A stretch of 64,000 bases of DNA from UBA961 sp049426725. GTDB lineage: Bacteria; Bacteroidota; Ignavibacteria; Kapaibacteriales; UBA961. Location: the NCBI GenBank assembly GCA_049426725.1, contig JBMSYN010000003.1, positions 92,257 to 156,256 on the forward strand, given 5' to 3'. Each line of letters opens with the position of its first letter. Position 1 is the stretch's first letter. Both the position numbers and the translations under genes were made by a program. Of the stretch, positions 53,136 through 60,645 are shown piece after piece. Under the pieces are notes generated by a model, which ran no database searches, was not told where the DNA came from, and saw only the letters and a list, made by a program, of their open reading frames with translations.

Positions 53136-53502
53136 GGGGATGAAATGGTCTCGACGGGGTGAATGCAGTACGAAGAAGCATGCCGAGCTACGCTGGTGGA
53201 GCTCGTTAATACAACTGGCGAAATCATATGTGGCAACACTATGAACTATCGTTTAGCTGCCTAATCAATACGATTTAGGACTAAACCATCTGACCATCGC
53301 TTGCTCCTTGGCGATGAATCGGGTGTCACCTTTAGAGGAGCTGCTTTTTGGACATTGAGTTTGTACCAAAACTAAGATTACTACTCATCGTGCAATAGGC
53401 CTGTTATTCGGCGTACGATTGCATTAAATTCATGGAATGACTGAGCATGGAGAGGCTTCGACTTCAGCACTTCGGACGCGGGTTCGACTCCCGCCATCTC
53501 CA
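53136..53502 (+). ncRNA. ssrA: tmRNA (transfer-messenger RNA)
   Basis: The 5' end GGGGATG pairs with CATCTCC at 53495-53501 to form the tRNA-like acceptor, and the T-arm GCGGG-TTCGACT-CCCGC (53478-53494) is complete. The conserved 5' segment with AAATGGTCTCGACGG follows the acceptor. The reading frame for the tag starts at GGC 53232 and encodes GNTMNYRLAA, ending at TAA 53262-53264. The RNA rescues stalled ribosomes together with SmpB. The tag ends RLAA rather than the common ALAA. The CCA end is not encoded. Confidence 0.95.
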
Positions 53503-53507
53503 CAATT

Positions 53508-53540
53508 AATCCGCATGATATATTTCATGCGGATTTCTAT
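53508..53540 (+). terminator. tmRNA terminator
   Basis: AATCCGCATGA (53508-53518) pairs perfectly with TCATGCGGATT (53525-53535), loop of six bases, followed by TCTATTT. The T-tract is interrupted but the stem is strong. Confidence 0.8.
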
Positions 53541-53563
53541 TTGGTATGTGATAGAGGGAAATC

Positions 53564-54055
53564 ATGAAAAGAAATGGATTAGTAAACCTTATTCGATGTT
53601 GGTTTATTGAGAGATTTGGGGAAACGAAACCATATAAAGAAATCATTCCCAGAAATTATTTCCATGCATTACAAATGAATTCTTTTTCCATTGCAAAAAG
53701 CAATATACAAGAAGCAGGAATTGATAGTGGTAATCAGAAATATGGAATAATCGTCCTACCGTATGATAAGCAATATGAACTCATTGAAGATGATACGATG
53801 CTTGAAATAATAAAGCAGTGGATTGAATTGGAATACAAGAATAATCTCCCTACTCAAATGAGGATTATTCCATCAATTCGTGGAACATACATTGCGGATA
53901 CTGGAGAGATATTCAATCAAGCATCAATTTGTCTTGTATTATCAATGTGTGAAATCACCGTACTTGCTGAATTGGCAATAATTATAAAGAACAAATTGAG
54001 TGCGGAGATAGTATTATTTCAACCATGTGGGACTCATAAGATCTATGGGGTTTGA
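53564..54055 (+). CDS. Hypothetical protein
   Basis: A 163-residue soluble protein beginning MKRNGLVNLIRCW, with a purine-rich GAGGGA site 5 bases before the ATG. It seems alpha-beta, with a basic N-terminus and short motifs KYGIIVLPYDKQYELIEDD and SIRGTYIADTGEIFNQ. No family is recognised. It follows the tmRNA terminator directly, a common site for integration of foreign DNA, but no integrase, repeat or composition shift is obvious. It might be lineage-specific. It converges with the DUF302 gene. Confidence 0.5.
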   Translation: MKRNGLVNLIRCWFIERFGETKPYKEIIPRNYFHALQMNSFSIAKSNIQEAGIDSGNQKYGIIVLPYDKQYELIEDDTMLEIIKQWIELEYKNNLPTQMRIIPSIRGTYIADTGEIFNQASICLVLSMCEITVLAELAIIIKNKLSAEIVLFQPCGTHKIYGV

Positions 54056-54096
54056 TCAATAATGAAATTCACCCGGTCTAGCAAAATGCTTGGGGT

Positions 54097-54483
54097 TTAT
54101 AATGCTAATGTCTCCATCAATTCAGTCAACTGAAGATACAATGCCCTCGCTTCTTGAAACAAGCCATCATTATCTTTCAACAATTCAAGCATAGGCATCA
54201 TATCCATTGTAGCAATGTGGGTTTTATGATCTTCTTCATAGACAGATATTCTACATGGCATCATCGTTGAAAAGATTGGAAAATGAGTGAGTATTTTTGA
54301 AGCCATAGATGCACGGCAAATTTCAAATGTCCACACATTTCTTTCAATAGGAAAACCCTTTCCTTCAAGTATCGTAAAAAAATCATAGTGATGCAATATT
54401 GAAAATCCTTTTGCAGGAGCAAGTTCTTGGATATTCGAGATTACTTCATCAATTGGCTTTTTGGTGGTAAGTTCATAAAACAT
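54097..54483 (-). CDS. DUF302-family protein
   Basis: A 128-residue protein with the family pattern: FYELTTKKPIDEVISNIQELAPAKGFSILHHYDF at the start, then VWTFEICRASMASKILTHFPIFSTMMPCRISVYEEDHKTHI in the middle. The CRISVYE stretch is typical of the DUF302 fold, whose role is unsettled, though several members are linked to heavy-metal or redox conditions. It is the last gene of a minus-strand set with the five-repeat protein and the serine hydrolase, 12 bases behind the former. Confidence 0.82.
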   Translation of the reverse strand: MFYELTTKKPIDEVISNIQELAPAKGFSILHHYDFFTILEGKGFPIERNVWTFEICRASMASKILTHFPIFSTMMPCRISVYEEDHKTHIATMDMMPMLELLKDNDGLFQEARALYLQLTELMETLAL

Positions 54484-54495
54484 GCTATAATCTCT

Positions 54496-54891
54496 TTAGA
54501 GTAATAATAAATACACTGCTGCTGCGGCTCCGCTCATTCTTCCACCATTTGTTGTGGCAATGATTGTTCCTGAAGGTGAATTACCTTTGCGAATCCTTGT
54601 GCCATCAATGAAAGCGATGATTCTACCGCTTGATGAATTTCCCTCTCTCACAAAATTGCCAACAACTGTTGCGATGATAGTTCCCGAGGGTGAATTTCCT
54701 CTTCTGATTTTTTCACCATCGATGGTCATGACAACCTCACCGGAAGGTGAATTGCCCCTTCGAATGCGATGTTTATCCATAGTGAGAATGATCTGACCTG
54801 AAGAGGACTGTCCCATACGCATGGTTTGAGCCACTATATCAATGTTCATGAAACTCAAACTGCAAAAGAAAATGAATAGGAAGTTTAGCAT
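54496..54891 (-). CDS. Exported protein with five 19-residue repeats (beta-flower type)
   Basis: A 131-residue protein. A signal peptide ends near IVAQ (residue 22). Five repeats of exactly 19 residues follow, with GNSPSG or GNSSSG-like cores at 27-32, 46-51, 65-70, 84-89 and 103-108, each continuing as I-I-x-T-[IM]-[DN]-G-x-x-[IV]-R. The protein then ends in GRMSGAAAAV and a Tyr-Leu run. The repeat length and ending fit small proteins annotated as 5-fold beta-flower in Bacteroidota; that name is from memory. Fivefold geometry suggests a closed ring of hairpins with a ligand pocket, but no ligand is known. It is located between the serine hydrolase (6-base gap) and DUF302. Confidence 0.75.
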   Translation of the reverse strand: MLNFLFIFFCSLSFMNIDIVAQTMRMGQSSSGQIILTMDKHRIRRGNSPSGEVVMTIDGEKIRRGNSPSGTIIATVVGNFVREGNSSSGRIIAFIDGTRIRKGNSPSGTIIATTNGGRMSGAAAAVYLLLL

Positions 54892-54897
54892 ATTGTT

Positions 54898-56211
54898 TTA
54901 TCTGTAATTATGTAAAAGTGTGATGATGTCTTTTTCGCATTGCAAGAATCCATGATCTCCTTTTGGCAGAGATCTGATCCCATTGAGAAAAATAATAAAA
55001 CCATCGTGAGTTTCTTTATCAAAAAACATGGTGGAATATGCTCCATTGGCTCTTCCTATATGTCCAATATATTGTTTTTCCAGACCAATTATTTTATCCT
55101 TCCTTGGAGTATTTGTCAAAAGTTGCAAACCCAAACCCCACGATTGTAGCAAATCATTGAATTGATATCTTGAATTATGTCCATCTGATCTCCATGACTC
55201 AGTCAACATTAAGGAAGATGTTTCTGATTTGAGCAGTGAATCTGTAGAAAGAAATATGCGTACCAGCTTTGCCAAATCTCGTGCTTGTATGCGTAATCCT
55301 GCTTGAGGAGAAAAGCGAAAAGGATTATGGCCAGGGACATAAGAATTGATGGGTTTATAGACTAATTCAAATGGTTTAGTAAGATAATCACCCTCGGGAA
55401 TCCATTTCTTATTCATAAATCTATACTGGGTTGCAATAATTGCTGTATTCGGAATATCCTGAAGAACATAACCTGCTTTGATATGAAGTGGTTTGAAAAT
55501 GTACTCTTGAACATAGTTAGCATAAGAAAGTCCGCTTGCATTTTCGATGATCCAAGCCAATATGACAAAATTGATATTGGTATAATTGAAAAATATTCCG
55601 GGTTTTGGAGTGACAATCTCTCCATTTGCTAGAGTCAGGGTTTTTGGAAGAAAAGTCTCACCATTCAAAAACTTTGAGGAAAACAATACCTTAATGGAAG
55701 GAATGATTGTGTCTTTGCTGATTGTATCAATGAGTATGGACTTCTTCGCAAAATCAAATGCACGATCTGAATCTCTTATAGTGCTCGTATGATTAAGAAG
55801 CATGCGTATTGTGATGGGAATACTTGGGTATGCAGGATTTCTGAATGGAACATGCAATATTGTTGATATATCTGTATCAAGATCAAACTTCCCTCTTTCT
55901 AGTAATTGCATCACGGCAATTGCAGCAATGAATTTTGAAATACTTGCCACTCGGAAATATGTGGAGTCAGTCCATTGAATGTTTTGCTCTACGCTTGCCT
56001 TACCGAAAGAATATTGCTTAATGCCATCTTGATTGAATCGAAGAATAGTTCCTCCAATAATGTCATACTTCTTTACTAGCGAATCAAGTGACAACCTTAC
56101 CGCTTTGGGAAATTCAGTATTGTTTTCTTCTCCAGAATACATTGATATACCCTGGGGTATCAAGACTAACAATAATATGACGGTGCATATAACCAGAAAA
56201 TATTGTCTCAT
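54898..56211 (-). CDS. Serine hydrolase, beta-lactamase class C family
   Basis: About 437 residues starting at ATG 56211 (MRQYFLVICTVILLL); the upstream TTG at 56223 is in frame but less likely. A signal sequence is followed by the serine beta-lactamase-like fold: VASISKFIAAIAVMQL provides the SxxK motif (Ser and Lys), FNYTNINFV gives YxN, and HIGRANGAYS near the C-terminus matches the H/KxG motif. Such proteins are peptidases or esterases of the periplasm; true beta-lactamase activity is not implied. It begins the minus-strand operon, 30 bases downstream of the outer-membrane barrel gene's terminator tract. Confidence 0.88.
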   Translation of the reverse strand: MRQYFLVICTVILLLVLIPQGISMYSGEENNTEFPKAVRLSLDSLVKKYDIIGGTILRFNQDGIKQYSFGKASVEQNIQWTDSTYFRVASISKFIAAIAVMQLLERGKFDLDTDISTILHVPFRNPAYPSIPITIRMLLNHTSTIRDSDRAFDFAKKSILIDTISKDTIIPSIKVLFSSKFLNGETFLPKTLTLANGEIVTPKPGIFFNYTNINFVILAWIIENASGLSYANYVQEYIFKPLHIKAGYVLQDIPNTAIIATQYRFMNKKWIPEGDYLTKPFELVYKPINSYVPGHNPFRFSPQAGLRIQARDLAKLVRIFLSTDSLLKSETSSLMLTESWRSDGHNSRYQFNDLLQSWGLGLQLLTNTPRKDKIIGLEKQYIGHIGRANGAYSTMFFDKETHDGFIIFLNGIRSLPKGDHGFLQCEKDIITLLHNYR

Positions 56212-56240
56212 CAAAAGACTCAAATGATATGGGATACTTC

Positions 56241-56268
56241 AAAAAAAAGAGGCACATTAAGTGCCTCT
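56241..56268 (-). terminator. Terminator after the outer-membrane barrel gene
   Basis: On the minus strand AGAGGCAC (56261-56268 side) pairs with GTGCCTCT (56248-56255 side), loop TTAAT, and is followed by a T8 tract. The next gene's ATG at 56211 is only 30 bases on. Confidence 0.88.
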
Positions 56269-56289
56269 CCAATCTTATATCATCTTTGT

Positions 56290-56940
56290 TTAGATGGCAT
56301 AATGCAATTGCAAGATAAATGGTGATGGACCACTATTCGAATTAATGAGATTGATACCAACTCCTGCTTTCATGTTAGGTGATATCATATATTCAGCACC
56401 GATATTGAGTCCATTCATCCAATGTTCTCCTGACATGAATTCTCCTTTTACTCTAATCTTGTCATTGATGACCGGATAGTTAAAACCAGCCATTAAACCA
56501 ATTGTAGATTCTCCGAACATTGAAGCATTACCATAATACAAACCAGCATTGATATTGCACTTGGAAATCAATTTATTTGCCGTAACAAGTGCATATGCAT
56601 AGTAAGCATTTTCTGAATTAAGGTAATATGTACCACCAATAGTTAGATTATGATCCGCTGTTAATACTTCTCTGTGTTGAAAGCCCAAACCAATCCAATT
56701 GTCACCATTATTGTAGTTGAGAACATTCGCCCCAACTTCCGTGTCCTTGTTAAATCCATACATACCATTGATCTGCGTTCTATCCAAGGTATTTGTCAAA
56801 AATACATTCGCTTGTATATAAACCTTCCCCTCAGCTGTAACGCTAGAATTTGGCACATTAAAATATGTCTGTTGTGCCGAAACGGTAACTCCTGCCAAGA
56901 ATAAAGAAATGGCGAGAAAAATGCGTGAGATGTGTCTCAT
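56290..56940 (-). CDS. Small outer-membrane beta-barrel protein
   Basis: A protein of about 216 residues starting MRHISRIFLAISLF with a clear signal peptide ending TVSAQQ; a GGGAAG site lies ahead of this ATG, so the longer reading to 57027 is rejected. The mature part is a run of alternating hydrophobic strands with glycine and aromatic residues (YGFNKDTEVGANVLNYNNGDNWIGLGFQH; NINAGLYYGNAS; MKAGVGINLINSN), ending in a terminal beta strand (FILQLHYAI). No enzymatic motif is seen. It faces the iron-uptake operon divergently and might be regulated together with it, but the site between them lies nearer the iron genes. Confidence 0.7.
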   Translation of the reverse strand: MRHISRIFLAISLFLAGVTVSAQQTYFNVPNSSVTAEGKVYIQANVFLTNTLDRTQINGMYGFNKDTEVGANVLNYNNGDNWIGLGFQHREVLTADHNLTIGGTYYLNSENAYYAYALVTANKLISKCNINAGLYYGNASMFGESTIGLMAGFNYPVINDKIRVKGEFMSGEHWMNGLNIGAEYMISPNMKAGVGINLINSNSGPSPFILQLHYAI

Positions 56941-56998
56941 GATAAACTTCCCATAAGATGTATATATCGGGATATTGGAATCCCTGTTTGCTGCATGA

Positions 56999-57006
56999 CA
57001 AAAGTA
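56999..57006 (-). promoter_or_regulatory. Candidate -7 box for the outer-membrane barrel gene
   Basis: The minus strand reads TACTTTTG, a TAnnTTTG match, placing transcription start about 50 bases before the ATG at 56940. Confidence 0.36.
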
Positions 57007-57075
57007 GAAAAAAAAAGATAGTTTCATAAAAAAATATAAATAGGAACTTTTTGGTCATGTATGACATTATCCTTA

Positions 57076-57094
57076 ATTTAGATTAAGTCCAAAT
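57076..57094. promoter_or_regulatory. Operator-like inverted repeat upstream of the iron operon
   Basis: ATTTAGA-TTAAG-TCCAAAT forms a 19-base inverted repeat (7-base arms, one mismatch). It lies 25 bases before the first ATG and runs straight into TAAGTTTA, a near match to the -7 box. Position, arm content and symmetry are what a Fur- or DtxR-family iron regulator site would look like; which regulator binds cannot be told. Confidence 0.45.
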
Positions 57095-57118
57095 AAGTTT
57101 AATCATTTGTAGCAATAT

Positions 57119-58192
57119 ATGTATCGCATGACATTGTTTCTTGTGTATTCTGTTTTTATCGTCATTTCACTTGTGGGATGTTCGGATGATACAGTTCAAC
57201 CATATGAAATATCAAATACTTATGATTCTTTGGGATACACCTCAGCTACTCTTTCGGAGCAAGACCTCATCAAGAGCCATATTGATTTCGTGAATCTACT
57301 CAAAACGGGTAGAATCAATGGAACAATAATAGAGTATTCATCTGCTCTTGCAGCAATGCAATTTCATTTACCTGAATCATCAGATTCTCTCAAAGTTAGT
57401 TTTCCTCTCTTATTGCAAGAATTATCAAAAGCTTCCGGTGGAACTTATGATCCATTTTCAGCAAATCAAGGACAAGGCGGAACATATGGTGAATATTTGT
57501 TTGATGAGAATGGACTTGAAATCGAACAAATTCTTGACAAAACAGCATTTATGGGCTTGTTCTATCATAAAGCTGCGAAACTGCCCATAACTAATGAGTT
57601 GCCTCACAAGCTAACTGCATTATTTGGTGCAAGCCCAAGATTTTCAAATAGCAATATCGCAGTAGATTCTCCGGATATTCTTTCGGCGGGATATGCAGCC
57701 AGAAGAGATAAGAATGATGGGAAAGGTATATACACAGAATTCAAGCAAAGCGTGATTGCAATACAAGGATTTCAAAAAAGGGATTCACAACCTGCAAATG
57801 ATCTTTTGAATGCACGTAAACGTTCATTGCTTGCTTGGGAAAAAGCCATCATGTCAACTGTAGTACATTATTGCTTTTCAGCGCATGCGAAACTTATTGG
57901 CACCAATCCAACAGCCAATGACAATGGAGCAGCTTTGCATGCAATTGCTGAAAATATTGGATTCATCATAGGTCTTAAAGCAGTTTCAGAAAAAAAGATC
58001 ACGAATGCTCAGATTGATCAATTGTTTGCTTTATTCAAGGCAAATAAACCCTCCGTATTCGTAACTGATGCATTCACCAATGCTCCTGATCTTTTAGAAG
58101 CAATAACTATGATAAAAACCATTTATGGATTCACTGATCAAGAAATAGAAGATTTCAAAGTGAATTGGGTTACAATTCAGAATAGAAAATAA
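57119..58192 (+). CDS. DUF4856 lipoprotein of the iron-uptake operon
   Basis: A 357-residue lipoprotein (signal LVYSVFIVISLVGC, Cys near residue 20). The mature part has the DUF4856 pattern: KASGGTYDPFSANQGQGGTYGEYLFDENGLEIEQILDKTAFMG, then GIYTEFKQSVIAIQGFQKRD and LLAWEKAIMSTVVHYCFSAH. Members occur next to imelysin and TonB receptors in Bacteroidota and are thought to serve iron acquisition; the exact role is unknown. It is the first gene of the set, and the imelysin gene follows 2 bases after its stop. Confidence 0.85.
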   Translation: MYRMTLFLVYSVFIVISLVGCSDDTVQPYEISNTYDSLGYTSATLSEQDLIKSHIDFVNLLKTGRINGTIIEYSSALAAMQFHLPESSDSLKVSFPLLLQELSKASGGTYDPFSANQGQGGTYGEYLFDENGLEIEQILDKTAFMGLFYHKAAKLPITNELPHKLTALFGASPRFSNSNIAVDSPDILSAGYAARRDKNDGKGIYTEFKQSVIAIQGFQKRDSQPANDLLNARKRSLLAWEKAIMSTVVHYCFSAHAKLIGTNPTANDNGAALHAIAENIGFIIGLKAVSEKKITNAQIDQLFALFKANKPSVFVTDAFTNAPDLLEAITMIKTIYGFTDQEIEDFKVNWVTIQNRK

Positions 58193-58194
58193 TC

Positions 58195-59298
58195 ATGAAA
58201 CAGATATATACAATAACGACATTGCTGCTTGCAATTATTGCGTTCTCCTCATGTAATGATCCGTCCGGGCCAATTACACAAGGTTATGACAGAAAAGCGA
58301 TTCTTGAATTCACGGCTAAGCAAACCATTGTTCCACTCTTTGGTGATATGCAGCAATCAGCGAAGAGCTTCGATTCTACTCTTCAAGTTTTTATCAAAGA
58401 GCAGAATGAGCAGAATGCTCAAGAACTACGCAATCAATGGAGAACGATGGCTAAAGCTTGGCAATATGTGGTGATATTTGATTTTGGTCCGTCAAAAATG
58501 AGTGATGGATCTCTTTTTGAAAACATAGGAACATTCCCGACATCAAGTTTGAAGATAGAATCCTATATCAATGCCAAAGATTCTAGTTTTCGAAATTTCG
58601 ATAGAGATTCACGAGGAATCTATGCACTTGAATATTTGATTTTCAAGGATTCAACAAATTTCTTGCAATCCACCGCAGAGCAACCATTCAAATTGGCTTA
58701 TGCCAAAGCAATAAGCAGAAATATCGTTTCAAGGGTTGAGTCTGTATTGAGTCAGTGGCAAAATTCTTATGGCACAATATTCATAAACAATGATGGTTCG
58801 CAAGCCGGATCTTCGATATCTGATTTGTACAATGCTTTTGTCTTTCATTATGAGGTGCTGAAGAATTATAATCTTGGTCTTCCAATGGGTAAAAGAGCAG
58901 GTCAAATCAAAGAAGAACCAACAAAAGTGGAAGGTTATTATAGCGGCTATTCCATTCAATTGTTAAAATCTAAGTATGAAGCAATCAAATATCTATGGTA
59001 TGGATATGCCCGACTTTCATTGACTTCCTCACTATCACCTCTGGGATTTAAAGACTATCTGCAGAGTGTCGAACTTGGTCCTAGATTGATTCAAGATACT
59101 GAATTGCAATGGCAAGCAATTGAATTGGCTCTCGCGAATTTAAATCCCAATCAATCTCTACAAAACATGATCAATGCTCAATCATCCGCTTTAGATCAGT
59201 TATTCTTGGAGATTACCAAGCATACCCGTTTTTTGAAGAGTGAAATGTCATCTCTGCTTGGTATTTCCATTACATTCTCAAGCAGTGATGGAGATTAA
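58195..59298 (+). CDS. Imelysin-family (M75/insulin-cleaving-like) lipoprotein
   Basis: A 367-residue lipoprotein (signal LLAIIAFSSC, Cys near 20). The helix-rich fold shows the imelysin pattern with QNEQNAQELRNQWRTMAKAWQYVV early, RGIYALEYLIF as the degenerate GxHxxE site, and SPLGFKDYLQS late. Imelysin-like proteins bind iron or heme-type ligands on the surface and are often iron-regulated. The canonical His of GxHxxE appears replaced (GIYALE), so metal binding there may be altered. The neighbouring genes are its expected partners. Confidence 0.85.
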   Translation: MKQIYTITTLLLAIIAFSSCNDPSGPITQGYDRKAILEFTAKQTIVPLFGDMQQSAKSFDSTLQVFIKEQNEQNAQELRNQWRTMAKAWQYVVIFDFGPSKMSDGSLFENIGTFPTSSLKIESYINAKDSSFRNFDRDSRGIYALEYLIFKDSTNFLQSTAEQPFKLAYAKAISRNIVSRVESVLSQWQNSYGTIFINNDGSQAGSSISDLYNAFVFHYEVLKNYNLGLPMGKRAGQIKEEPTKVEGYYSGYSIQLLKSKYEAIKYLWYGYARLSLTSSLSPLGFKDYLQSVELGPRLIQDTELQWQAIELALANLNPNQSLQNMINAQSSALDQLFLEITKHTRFLKSEMSSLLGISITFSSSDGD

Positions 59299-59310
59299 GC
59301 ACAGTAATCC

Positions 59311-60645
59311 ATGAAAAGAATTCTCTCCATTCTGAATACCCCTGCTTCTGCATATACTCTTGCGTATTTCCGCATTGGGCTTGGAATTCTTATTCTCTTC
59401 AGTACTCTTCGCTTTTTGTTTCTTGGTTGGATTGATATGCAATATCTTCAACCATCATTTCATTTTCCGTATTTCGGACTTGAACATTTCACCGTACCAT
59501 CCCAACCATTTGTACAATTGATTTTTGGCATTCTCTGCATTTCATCAATTGGAGTGATTCTTGGCTATCACTTCCGATTGATGAGCATTGCAATGTTCTT
59601 GAGTTTCACCTATATAGAACTTTGGGATGTTTCATTTTATCTCAATCACTATTATGCAGTAAGTTTGTTTTGTTTGATTTTGTGCGCTATTCCCTCACAT
59701 GCTGTTGCTTCACTTGATGCATCAAGTGGCAGAGTAAAGAAATCCACAATCGTTCCTTATTGGACTCACTTATTGATTCTCTTTCAGATAGCCGTTATTT
59801 ATGTATATGCCGGCATTGCAAAGATCAATAGCGAATGGCTACTCTCTGCTATGCCTTTAAGGTTATGGCTTCCCGCTCAATCTTCATTTCCAATCATAGG
59901 TGACTTTCTTGAGTTAGAAGCCACTGCATATCTTTTTTCATGGTTTGGAATGTTATATGATATGTTTATCATTGCCTTTCTCATCAATAAAAACACAAGA
60001 TATTATGCATTTGCAACTGCCATTGTTTTTCATGGTTTCACAGGCTTGTTTTTTCAAATTGGCGTATTCCCTCTTGTCATGATATTCATGGCGACAATGT
60101 TCTTTGATTCTTCTTTGCATGCAAGAATTGTTCATTCATTGTTTAGACTTCCAGATCAGCAATCTGACAATACGGTGCAACCTTTGTCTTCATATGGTTT
60201 TCTTGCCATTGGACTATATGTAGCTTTTCAGTTATTGTTTCCCCTTCGATATATGGCATATCCGGGCGATTATCAATGGACAGAGCAAGGATATCGATTT
60301 GGATGGCGAGTGATGTTGACCGAGAAATCCGGTATCGCGCAATTCTTCATCACAGATCGAAAAACAGGAAAAAAAGGATATGTGAATAATGCTGAATGGT
60401 TAAGTATTCATCAAGAAAAACAGATGTCTTATCAACCCGACATGATTCTAGCTTTTGCACATTATCTCCACGATCAATATCAACAAAAAGGTATCAATGA
60501 TCCAATAGTGACTGTTGATTGTTGGGTTACGATGAATGGCAGACCATCAGCCAGATTGATTGATCCCAAAGTTGATTTATCCAGAATTAAAGATGGCCTA
60601 GCACATAAAACATGGATTGCTCCATATCCTGGAGCCATTCAATGA
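59311..60645 (+). CDS. HTTM-domain membrane protein (gamma-carboxylase-like)
   Basis: A 444-residue protein with eight or so membrane helices in the first ~330 residues, opening PASAYTLAYFRIGLGILILF and containing WDVSFYLNHYYAVSLFCLILC, the pattern of HTTM domains (horizontally transferred transmembrane; vitamin K-dependent carboxylase fold). The tail from about residue 330 is soluble, with YRFGWRVMLTEKSGIAQFFITDRKTGKKGYV. The known eukaryotic relative carboxylates glutamates using vitamin K quinol; bacterial functions are open. It overlaps the TonB receptor gene by ATGA, so the proteins are made together. Confidence 0.85.
   Translation: MKRILSILNTPASAYTLAYFRIGLGILILFSTLRFLFLGWIDMQYLQPSFHFPYFGLEHFTVPSQPFVQLIFGILCISSIGVILGYHFRLMSIAMFLSFTYIELWDVSFYLNHYYAVSLFCLILCAIPSHAVASLDASSGRVKKSTIVPYWTHLLILFQIAVIYVYAGIAKINSEWLLSAMPLRLWLPAQSSFPIIGDFLELEATAYLFSWFGMLYDMFIIAFLINKNTRYYAFATAIVFHGFTGLFFQIGVFPLVMIFMATMFFDSSLHARIVHSLFRLPDQQSDNTVQPLSSYGFLAIGLYVAFQLLFPLRYMAYPGDYQWTEQGYRFGWRVMLTEKSGIAQFFITDRKTGKKGYVNNAEWLSIHQEKQMSYQPDMILAFAHYLHDQYQQKGINDPIVTVDCWVTMNGRPSARLIDPKVDLSRIKDGLAHKTWIAPYPGAIQ

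Noticed and set aside
53478..54060. Possible integrated element at the tmRNA 3' end
   Set aside because: No integrase, no duplicated 3' segment of ssrA downstream, and only one unknown gene before ordinary chromosomal genes resume.
54520..54815. 57-base tandem periodicity that could suggest a CRISPR or DNA repeat
   Set aside because: The period corresponds to 19 in-frame codons of an exported repeat protein and there are no spacer-like unique segments or cas genes.
54898..56211. Antibiotic-resistance beta-lactamase
   Set aside because: The fold motifs (SxxK, YxN, HxG) are shared with many periplasmic peptidases and esterases; nothing points to penicillin hydrolysis.
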